DNA of 64,000 bases from Antilocapra americana. Lineage: Eukaryota > Chordata > Mammalia > Artiodactyla > Antilocapridae. The translations under genes and the position numbers were made by a program. Position 1 is the first letter of the stretch, and each line of letters starts with the position of its first letter. The notes beneath the pieces were generated by a model that saw only the letters and a list, made by a program, of their open reading frames with translations, did no database searches and was not told the DNA's origin. The stretch is taken from the NCBI GenBank assembly GCA_007570785.1, contig ML660201.1, forward strand, positions 41,802,863 to 41,866,862, given 5' to 3'. Positions 22,973 to 32,084 of this stretch are shown one piece after another.

Positions 22973-24759
22973 AAAAGAAATGGAAAGATATCCCATGCTC
23001 TTGGATTTGAAGAATACTGTTACAACAGCTATGCTGCCCAAGGCAATCCACAGAGTCAGTGGGATCCCTGTCAAATTAGCCGTGATATTTTTCATAGAAC
23101 CAGAACAAATGATCCTAACATTTATATTGAACCATAAAGGTCCAAACTGCCAAAAACATCCTGAGGACAAAGAAGAAAACAGGAGGCATAGCTTTACCAG
23201 ACTTCAGACAATACTATAAAGCTACCACAATCTAAACAGAGTGATCCTGGCACAGAAATAGACATATGGATCAATGGAACCGGAGAGAAAGCCCAGAAAT
23301 AAAGCCACACATCTACAGTCAATAAATTTTCACAAAGGAGGCAAAAATATACAATGGGGAAAAAACAATCTTTTCAGCAAGTGGTGTTTGGAAGGCTGGA
23401 CAACTGTATGTAAATCAATTAAGTTAGCATGCACCCTCACACCATACACAAAAATAAACTCAAAATGGCTCAAAGACTTAAACGTAAGACATAACACTCT
23501 GAAACTCCTGCTAGAGATTATAGGCAAAAACTTCTCTGAGATAAATCATAGCAATGTTTTCTTAGGTCGGCTCCCAATGGAATGTGCTCAAGCTTATAAG
23601 TTTTTTATACAACAAAGGAAACTTATAAACAAATGAGAAGACAACCACTGAATTGGGAGAAAATATTTGCAAGCAATGTGACCAATAAGGATTTAATATC
23701 TAAAGTATACAAATAGCTCAGTTTAGTAAAACACAAAAAAATTAAAACGGGTAGAAGACCTAAATAGACATTTTTTTTTTCAAAGAAGGCATCCACATTT
23801 CCAGTAGCCACATGAAAAGATGCTCAACATCGCTAATTATTAAGGAAATCCAAATGAAAACTGCAATTGGTCTGAGGTGATACCTCACCTCAGAATGGCC
23901 ATCATCAACAAGTCTACAAATAATAAATGCAGGGTAGGATCTGGAGAAAAAAAAAATGAATGCTCCCTCACTGTTGTTGAGGAAGTAAATTGGTGAAGCC
24001 ACTATGGACGACAGTGTAGAAGTTCATTAAAAAACTAAAAAGAGAGTTGTCATTTTGTTGTTGTTTAGTCTCTTAAGTCACGTCTGACTCTTTTATGACC
24101 CCATGGACTGTGGCCCACTAGGCTACTCTGGCCATATGATATAGCAATTTCACTCCTGGGCATATATCTGGAGAAAACTCTAAAAGTTTAATGCAGCTCA
24201 GTGTTCATACCAATATTATTTACAATAGCCAAGAGGTGCAAGCAGCCCAAATGTCCATTAACAGATAAATGAATAGAGAAGATACACACACACAGAACGG
24301 ATTACTACTCAGTCATAACAAAGAATTAAATAATGCCATTTGTAGCAACATGAATGGATCTAGAGATTACTACGCTTAGTAAATCAAAGACAAATTCCAA
24401 TGATATCACTTATATGTACAATCTAAAATATGACACAAATGAATGTATTTACAAAACTAAAACAGACTCATGGACTCAGAAAATGAATTTATGGTTACCA
24501 AAGGGGACAAGGAATGGGTAGGGATAAATTAGGGATTTAGGATTAACAGATGTAAAGAACTATACATAAAATACATTGACAATAAGGTCCTATTGTATAT
24601 CACAGGGAACTATACTCAATATAACGACCTATAATGGAAAAAATATGGAAAAGAAAAAATATAGAGAGAGATATATATGTGGAACTGAATCACTTTGTTA
24701 TACACAGGACACTAACATAACATTCTATATCAACTATACTTCATTTAAAAAGAAAACAC
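22973..24759 (+). pseudogene. L1-F, ORF2 C-terminal part and 3'UTR (copy A)
   Basis: A 5'-truncated L1 starts at an AGATATCCCATGCTCTTGGA block and runs through the ORF2 thumb and C-terminal region to a 3'UTR ending ACTTCATTTAAAAAGAAAAC. A Bov fragment interrupts it at 24053-24131. The stretches 22973-23085 and 23665-24757 have counterparts in copy B (28147-29620). Confidence 0.8.
24053..24131 (-). mobile_element. Bov SINE fragment in L1-F (copy A)
   Basis: TTGTTGTTGTTTAGTC to CCATGGACTGTGGCCCAC and GGCTACTCTG is a short piece of a Bov-A/BovB-derived unit. The same fragment lies at the same L1 position at 28838-28915, so the two host L1 copies are duplicates of one locus. Confidence 0.75.
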
Positions 24760-26628
24760 CAACTTAGGAGTGTATCTACCTATAGAAACAAAAGGCTTAT
24801 ATATAGAGAACTATAAAACACTGATGAAAGAAATCAAAGAGTACACAAACAGATGGAGAAATATACAGTGTTTATGGATTGGAAGAATCAATATAGTGAA
24901 AATGAGTGTATTACCCAGAGCAATCTATAGATTCAATGCAATTCCTATCAAGCTACCAGAGGTCTTTTTCAGAGAATTAGAACAAATAATTTCACAATTT
25001 GTATGGAAATACAAAAAACCTCATATAGCCAAAGCAGTCTTGAGAAAGAAGAGTGGAACTGGAGGAATCAACCTACATGACTTTAGGCTATACTACAAAT
25101 CCACAGTCATTAAGACAGTATGGTACTGGCACAAAGACAGAAATATAGATCAATGGAACAAAATAGATAGCCCAGAGATTTAATCCACGCATCTATGGAC
25201 ACCTTATCTTTGACAAAGGAGGCAAGAATATACAATGGAGAAAAGACAACCTCTTTAACAAGTGATGCTGGGAAAACTGGACAGCCACTTGTAAAAGAAT
25301 GAGACTAGAACACTTTCTAACACCATACACAAAAATAAACTCAAAATGGATCAAAGATCTAAGCATAAGACCAGAAACTATAAAACTCCTAGAGGAAAAC
25401 ATAGGCAAAACACTCTCCAACATAAACCAAAACAGGATCCTCTATGACCCACCTCCCAGAATATTGGAAATAAAAGCACAAATAAACAAATGGGACCTAA
25501 TTAAAATTAAAAGCTTTGGCACAACAAAGGAAACTAAAAACAAGGTGAAAAGGCAGCCTTCAGAATGGGAGAAGATAATAGCAAACAAAGCAACAGATAA
25601 ACAGTTAATCTCAAAAATATACAAGCAACTCCTGCAGCTCAATTCCAGAAAAACAAACAACCAAATCAAAAAGTGGGCCAAAGAACTAAACAGACATTTC
25701 TCCAAAGAAGACATACAAATGGCTAACAAACACATAAAAAGATGCTCAACATCACTCATCAGAGAAATGCAAATCAAAACCACGATGAGGTACCACTTTA
25801 CTACACCAGTCAGGATGGCTGCCATCCAAAAGTCTACAAGTAATAAATGCTGGAGAGGATGTGGAGAAAAGGGAACTCTCTTACACTGTTGGTGGGAATG
25901 CAAACTAGTACAGCCACTATGGAGAACAGTGTGGAGATTCCTTAAAAAACTGAACATACAACTGCCATATGACCCAGCAATCGCACTGCTGGGCATACAC
26001 ACCGAGGAAACCAGAATTGAAAGAGACATGTGTACCCCAGTGTTCATTGCCGCATTGTTTACAATAGCTAAGACATGGAAGCAACCTAGATGCCCATCAA
26101 CTGATGAATGGATAAGAAAGCTGTGGTACATATATACAATGGAGTATTACTCAGCCATTAAAAAGAATACATTTGAATCAGTTCTACTGAGGTGGACGAA
26201 ACTGGAGCCTATTATTCAGAGTGAAGTAAGCCAGAAGGAAAAACAACAATACAGTATACTAACACACATATATATACAATTTAGAAAGATGGCAACGATA
26301 ACCCTGTATGCGAGACAGCAAGAGACGTAGATGTATAGAACAGTCTTTTGGACTCTATGGGAGAGGGCAAAGGTGGGATGATATGGGAAAACGGCATTGA
26401 AGCATGTAAATTATCATATGTGAAATCAATTGCCAGCCCTGGTTTGATGCTTGATACAGGGTGCTCAAGACTGGTGCACTGGGATGACCCAGAGAGATGA
26501 AATCAGGAGGGAGGTGGGAGGGGGGTTCTGGAAGGGGAACGCATGTATACCCATGGCAGATTCATGTCAATGTATGGCAAAACCAACACGATACTGTAAA
26601 GAAAATTAAATAATTAATTTAAAAAAAA
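24760..26628 (+). mobile_element. L1_BT, 5'-truncated, young
   Basis: This is the least decayed L1 in the window and matches the cattle-type L1_BT text closely: the ORF2 3' half, then the 3'UTR (the TGGCATTGAAGCATG-type block, here CGGCATTGAAGCATG, and a G-rich run at 26507-26526) and a short A8 at 26621-26628. It is 5' truncated before the ORF2 thumb. A 12-bp repeat AAAAGAAAACAC lies just before it (24748-24759) and again only after the following L1M block (27148-27159), so the element and its 3' neighbour may have inserted together. Confidence 0.88.
24770..26330 (+). pseudogene. L1_BT ORF2 C-terminal half, one frameshift
   Basis: The frame is open at 24770-25183 and again at 25299-26330 (343 codons). 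A one-base insertion near 25180 turns the expected SPEINP run into SPEI-stop. The second part holds the L1 ORF2 Cys-rich motif, [18 protein letters not shown], at 25848-25901 with all its Cys and His residues. The RT and endonuclease are absent, so no activity is possible. The longest open frame in the window is this one; it is not a host gene. Confidence 0.9.
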
Positions 26629-27147
26629 GGGGTAAGGGCATAAAGAAAAAAAGACCTATTTAAGAATGTTTATAGCAATATTATTCATAATGGGAACTGG
26701 CTATTATGAATGGTCCCAAACTGGAAACAATCCAAATATCCATCAACTGGGTAGCAAGAAATGGGTAAGCAAAATGTGGGATTATTCACACAATTCACAA
26801 GAAATAATGCTGTAATGTAGATGAACCTCCAAAATATTATGTGAAAGAAGCCAGTTGCCCTGGACTTTGTACTGTATGACCTCATTTATACAAAATGTTC
26901 AGTGAAGGCAAATTTATATAGGCAGAGAGCTGACCAGTGGTTATGTGGAACTTGGTATACGAATGGGAACTGACTGCAAATGAACTTGAAGGAATTGATT
27001 TTGGGTGATGGAAATGTTCTAAAACTGGGTTGTGGTGATGCTTGTATAACTCATTAAAAGCTACAAAATATTATTGAATGGTACACTTACAATAGGTGAA
27101 TTACATAGTATGTAAATTATTCTTCAATAAAGCTGTTTTTAAAAAAG
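26629..27147 (+). mobile_element. Old L1M ORF2 end and 3'UTR, possibly transduced
   Basis: This is the last part of an old L1M: TATTCATAATGGGAACTGGC, then the CCAAATATCCATCAAC block, then a 3'UTR ending with AATAAA at 27126-27131 and an A-rich run from 27141. It follows the L1_BT A8 directly. The corresponding place in copy B of the duplication (near 29610-29620) has neither element. Confidence 0.7.
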
Positions 27148-28146
27148 AAAAGAAAACACAAAATTTCAGATAACTACTAAAAAGTCCCTCTTCCCAGCAC
27201 TAGATTCAGTGTTCTCCATCACCTGAGTGCAACCATAAACTCCTTGAGTAAATTCAGATTTGTGATACCCGATCATTACAGAGAAAGTAAGCTTTCTGGA
27301 AGCCAGTGCTGTATGAGTTTTGGTGTATTATAAATCATTGCATTCATAGCAACCAGAAATTTCCATAAACCTCCTGCAACCCTAAAATATGTGTTTTTGT
27401 TTTTAATTTTCTGTGAATGGAATTCCTCATTTATAGCCATCCTTTGGGATTTTTTTTTAAACATTGAACATTTATGTACATTTTTAGAACTATAGTAAAA
27501 GCAAATGTATAAGATTAATTGTGATTTATTATTTTCATTAGGTGGTAAGTGAGGTGATGCTAGGCAAGGTTTTTTGTTTATCTTCTCTGGGGGAAAAGAT
27601 TTGCTGAGACATCTATTATCATGAGCAGACTGTATGCACTATTTTATTCCATACAAGAGATGACTTCAGATTAAGTTCCCCATTCGTCACACTGTAACTT
27701 GGCCCAGTGGAAGAACATGGAAGCTGGAGCTAGCAGACTTGGGCTTGAATCCTGATACAGCAATTCTTGAGCGAATGGCATCATGACAAAGCTTTGAGTC
27801 TTAAATGTCTCTTGTCTATGGATCCAGGGATTACACTATTTTGTAGGAGTTAATATTTAACATGGTGCTGCATGTGAAGAACAGGTTACTTGGAAGCACT
27901 CAATGAATACTGGCATTTGCTTTCCCCTTTGCTCATGTTCCATCAAGCTGGACTGTCCAGACCTCCACATTATTTATTCTGTTAGCCATGAGATAGAATC
28001 ACAAACTGTGGTTAAACATACGAATATTGCATTTCTTAAAAACAAATGTCTTATTCTAGCTGCTGTTTCTCCTATATTCTCCTCAGCAACAAAATTTGTT
28101 TCATACCCTCCAGAGAATAGCAGTATCCAAGAACACCAATATTCCA
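27148..28146. repeat. Segmental duplication copy A, distal block
   Basis: About 1 kb of mainly non-LINE sequence matches 29621-30578 in the same orientation, at roughly 85-90% by eye. Both blocks start at AAAAGTCCCTCTTCCC and stop at CACCAATATTCCAGG. A decayed MIR lies inside it (27715-27915). No gene is seen. Confidence 0.85.
27715..27915 (+). mobile_element. MIR SINE (copy A)
   Basis: AGCAGACTTGGGCTTGAATC and later AGTTAATATTTAACATGGTG resemble the tRNA-related head and core of MIR. The paired element is at 30180-30390. Confidence 0.55.
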
Positions 28147-28470
28147 GGTAATTTGATAGGGATCTCACTGAATCTGCAGACTGCCTTGGGTAGTATGGCT
28201 ATTTTAACAGTATTCTTCAAATCTAAGAGCACGGGACGGCTGTCTTTTCTTAATGTTTTTATGTGGCAATAGTCACATAATATAAAACACACTACTGTAA
28301 CCATATTTAACTGCACAGCTCAGTGGCACTGTGTACACTCATATTGTTATGCAACCCTCACCATCATCCACCTCCCAAAGTTTTCACATTCCTAAACTGA
28401 AACTCTGTCCCCGTTAAACACCAACTCCCTGTTTCCCCTCTCCACCCCACCTCACCCTTTTGCCCCTGGC
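28147..28470 (-). repeat. Copy B, inverted block (matches 22745-23085)
   Basis: Read on the minus strand, this matches 22745-23085, including the junction between the L1M 3' end and the L1-F ORF2 start. It begins directly after the end of copy A (CCAGG) and is followed at 28471 by the plus-strand L1 block that matches 23665. The 23086-23664 part of copy A is not found in copy B. Confidence 0.85.
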
Positions 28471-29620
28471 ATTTGCAAGCAATGCAACCAATAAGGGCTT
28501 AATATCTAAAGTATACAAATAGCTCAGTTCAGTAACAAGAAAATTTTAAAACTCAGTTTGAAGACCTAAATAGATGTTTTTTTTTCAAAGAAGGCATACA
28601 CATTTCCAACAGCCACATGAAAAGATGCTTAACACCACTAATTATTAAGGACATCCAAATCAAAACTACAATGAAGTATCACCTCAGACCAATCAGAATG
28701 GCCATCATCAACAAGTGTCCACATAATACATGCGGAGAAAAAGGAACCCTCCTACACTGTTGATGGGGAAGTAAATTGGTGTAGCCACTACGGACAACAG
28801 AGTGGAAGTTCATTAAAACACTAAAAATAGAGTTGTCTTTTTTCTTTTTATTCTCTAAGTCATGTTTGACTCTTTTATGACCCCGTGAACTGTAGCCCAC
28901 CAAACTCCTCTGTCCATATGATAATAGCATTCCACTGCTGGGCATATATCTAGAGCAAACTCTAACCCCAAAAGTTACATGCAGCCCAATGTTCATAGCA
29001 GCATTATTTACAATAGCCAAGACATGGAAGCAACATAAATGTCCATTAACAGGTGAATGGATACAGAAGACATAAACACACACACACAATGGATTATTAC
29101 TCGGCCATAACAAAGAATGAAATAGGCTATAACAAAGAATAATCCAAACAATGGATTACTACTCAGCCATAACAAAGAATGAAATGAAATAACAAAAGCA
29201 TTTGCAGCAACATGGATGGACCTAGAGATTATCATTCTAAGTAAATCAGTCAAAGACAAATTCCAATGATATCACTTATATATACAATCTAAAATATGAT
29301 ACAAATTAACTTATTTACAAAACCAAAATAGACTCATGGACCCAGAAAACAAATTTATGGTTACCAAAGGGGACAAAGGAGGGGTAAATTAGGGATTTGG
29401 GATTAGCAGATGTACACTACTATGTATAAAATACATTAATAACAAGGTCCTACTGGATAGCACAGGGAACTGTATTCAATATACTGTTGCAACCTACAAT
29501 GTAAAAGAATATGAGAAAGAAAAAATACATACATAGATATATATGTAGAACTGAATCACTTTGTTATACACCAGACACTAACACGACATTCTAAATCAAT
29601 TATACTTCATTTAAAAAGAA
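28471..29620 (+). repeat. Copy B, L1-F block (matches 23665-24757)
   Basis: This is an L1 ORF2 C-terminus and 3'UTR, starting ATTTGCAAGCAATGCAACC and ending AAAAAGAAAACACA. It carries the same Bov fragment (28838-28915) as copy A. A local tandem duplication with a period of about 61 bp (29087-29124 and 29148-29185) is specific to copy B. The open frames here are L1 debris. Confidence 0.88.
28838..28915 (-). mobile_element. Bov SINE fragment (copy B)
   Basis: TTCTCTAAGTCATGTTTGAC to CTCCTCTGTCC is the counterpart of 24053-24131, at the same place in the L1. Confidence 0.7.
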
Positions 29621-30578
29621 AACACAAAAAAACCAAATGACTACTGAAAAGTCCCTCTTCCCAAAACTACATTCAATGTTCTCCATCACCTGAATGCAAC
29701 TACAAACTACACGAGTGAACTCAGATTTGGGACATCAGATCATTACAGAGAAAGTAAGCTTTATGCAAGCCAGTGCTGTATGAGTTTTGGTATATTGTAA
29801 ATCATTGCATTCATGTCCCATAGCACCCAGAAATTTCCATAAACCACTTGCAACCCTAAAATATGGGTTTTTGTTTTTAACTTTCTGTGAATGGAATTCC
29901 TCATTAACACATCCATCCTTTTGGAATTTTTTTAAAACATTGAACCTTTAGTATATTTTTAGAGCTATAGTAAAAACAAAATGTTTAAGATTAATTGTGA
30001 TTTATTATTTTCATTAGGTGGTAATGGAGGTAACACTAGGCGAGGTTTTTTCCTCATATTTTATGGGGGAAAAAGTTTGCTGAAAAATCTATCATCATGA
30101 GCAAATTGTATGGGCTATTTTATTCCATATAAGAGATGACCTTCAGATTAAGTGCCCCATTAGTCACACGGGAACCTGGTCCAGAGGAAGAAATGGACCC
30201 TGGAGCCAGCAGACTTGGGTTTCAATCCTGACACAGCAACTCCTGAGTGAACAGTACCACAACAAAGTCATAAGTGTCCCTGTCTATAGAACCAGGGATC
30301 ACACTGTTTTGTAGAATTTAATATTTAACGCAGTGCTGCATGTGAAGAATAGGTTACTTGGAACCATTCAATAAATACTGGCATTTGCTTCCCCGTTTGC
30401 TAATATTCCATTAAGCTGGGCTGTTCAAACCCAAACTGCAGTTAAACATACTACTGTAATGCATTTCTTAAAAACAAATGTCTTATTCCAGCTGGTATCA
30501 AAATCAGTAGAACACATGTCCTACATTTTCCCCAGCACCAAAGTCCGTTCCATTCCCTCCACAGTACACCAATATTCC
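29621..30578. repeat. Copy B, distal block (matches 27155-28146)
   Basis: This is the direct repeat of copy A's distal 1 kb, including its MIR. It is slightly shorter, with indels such as loss of the GTTAGCCATGAGATAG region (27980-28000 in copy A). It ends at the same CACCAATATTCCAGG point, after which the sequence is unique. Confidence 0.85.
30180..30390 (+). mobile_element. MIR SINE (copy B)
   Basis: GCAGACTTGGGTTTCAATCC followed by the core region pairs with 27715-27915. Confidence 0.5.
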
Positions 30579-30950
30579 AGGAACTGAAAAGGATCATCTA
30601 GAAGCCAATTCCTTGTTCCAAATCAAGCAGAAGCAAAAGCAGCCAGAGAAGGAATTTGAAAGCAGAGGAAATTATCTTATCTGTGGCACATGGTTACCTT
30701 TGACAACCAGCTCCTGTTTCAAATTCAGCCTCCTTAGAATTTCAACATGAGCTTCTGTGGGCCACAATTAGTTCACAAAATCTGCACTTACCTGGATCCC
30801 TCTGTCTCACTGTCATCATCAGAGCACCTTGAAGACCTTCACTGGAGACTGAGGCCGGGAGGCCAAGAATGGCCCAGGTCACATCTCTCATACTCTAGGA
30901 GCTCACAGCCTGGTGAACAGAAGATTAATACTTACTAAATACATATTAAC
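30579..30950. other. Unique sequence after the duplication
   Basis: Non-repetitive DNA without a supported gene. A 63-codon frame at 30747-30938 has no recognisable features. Confidence 0.5.
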
Positions 30951-30952
30951 AT

Positions 30953-31128
30953 GAACAGCTACCATTTACTGAGGATTTACTCTGTGGCACCTGTAGGCAC
31001 TACTTTAAATGCAAACCCTGTATCCACTCACTTAATCCCCATGAGAACTCAGAGATGGTCACTGCATTTTACAGATGAGGAAACTGGGGCGCAGAGGGGT
31101 TAAGATGTTTGCACAGACCCAATCACAC
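30953..31128 (-). mobile_element. MIR SINE
   Basis: The plus strand reads as the complement of MIR: CTACCATTTACTGAGGATTT, then TTTTACAGATGAGGAAACTG and the GGTTAAGATGTTTGCAC block. Confidence 0.8.
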
Positions 31129-31134
31129 TTAGCT

Positions 31135-31940
31135 TATTGCACAATGAAGGAAACTGTAATTGAAACAAAAAGACAACATTCAGCTTGAGAGAAAATATTT
31201 GCTAACATATATCAACAGCTCATACAACTCAATAACAATAAAAACAAACATCCCGATCAAAGAATGGGCAGAAGACCTAAATAGACATTTCTCCAAAGAT
31301 GACATACAGATGACAACAGGCACATGAAAAGATGCTCAACATCTTTAATTATTAGAGAAATGCAAATGCAAACTACAATGAGGTTCCACCTCACACCAGT
31401 CAGAATCGTTGTTGTTCAGTTGCTACGCTGTGTCCAACTCTTTGCTACCCCACGGACTACAGCACACCAGGCTTACCTGTCTTGCACTATCTCCCAGAGT
31501 TTGCTCAAACTCCAACCACCACCACCACCTCGCACCAGGCAGTATGGCCACCGTCAATATGTCTACAAATAATAAATGCTATAGAGGGTGTGGAGAAAAG
31601 GGAACCTCCCACACTGTTGGTGGGAATACAAATTGGTGTAGCCACTATGGAAAACACTATGAGGGTTCCTTAAAAAACTAAAAACAGAAGTAACTATATG
31701 ATACAGCTATCTTACTCTGGGGCATATATCTGGAGAAAACTCTTAACTCAAAAAGATAACATGCAGCTCAAAGTTCAAAGCAGTACTGTTTATAACAGCC
31801 AAGACATAAAGCAATCTACATGCCCAATAAAAGATGAATGGATAAACACGTGGTATGTGTATATACATAAGCATACATACACACACATATATGCACACAA
31901 TGGACTACTACTCAGTCATAAAAAGGATAAAATTATGCCA
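31135..31940 (+). mobile_element. L1 ORF2 C-terminal fragment
   Basis: An ORF2 thumb/C-terminal part (GACCTAAATAGACATTTCTCC near 31275, the Cys-rich region near 31575-31630) runs to about 31940, where it stops short of a 3'UTR. It is split by a BovB-derived fragment. Confidence 0.8.
31407..31524 (-). mobile_element. BovB-derived 3' fragment (ART2A type)
   Basis: TTGTTGTTCAGTTGCTACGC through CCCAGAGTTTGCTCAAACTC is a minus-strand BovB 3' end. A 21-bp TSD (31386-31406 and 31525-31545) matches at 18 positions, so the ends are reliable. Confidence 0.85.
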
Positions 31941-31949
31941 GTGGCAGCT

Positions 31950-32080
31950 TCAGAGCCTGCCTTCATACGGTCCTGAGCACACTCCTTTATCTCTCTGAAC
32001 CTCGGCTTCATTGTTAAATGGGTTTGATTGCAGGGATTAAAGGCTACAGGTGAATGTGCTTGGTGAGTATCAAAGGACTA
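31950..32080 (+). mobile_element. MIR fragment
   Basis: CTCCTTTATCTCTCTGAACC then TTGTTAAATGGG and a GTGCTTGGTGAGTATC block match a decayed MIR core and 3' part. Confidence 0.5.
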
Positions 32081-32084
32081 CAGA

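Noticed and set aside
25299..26330. 343-codon open frame, the longest in the window
   Set aside because: It is the C-terminal half of L1_BT ORF2, with the LINE Cys-rich motif, followed by an L1 3'UTR. It is not a host gene.
28147..28470. 5' inversion by twin priming of a retrotransposed copy
   Set aside because: Copy B continues through 1 kb of non-LINE sequence and ends without poly-A or a TSD, so a DNA-level rearrangement fits better than retrotransposition.
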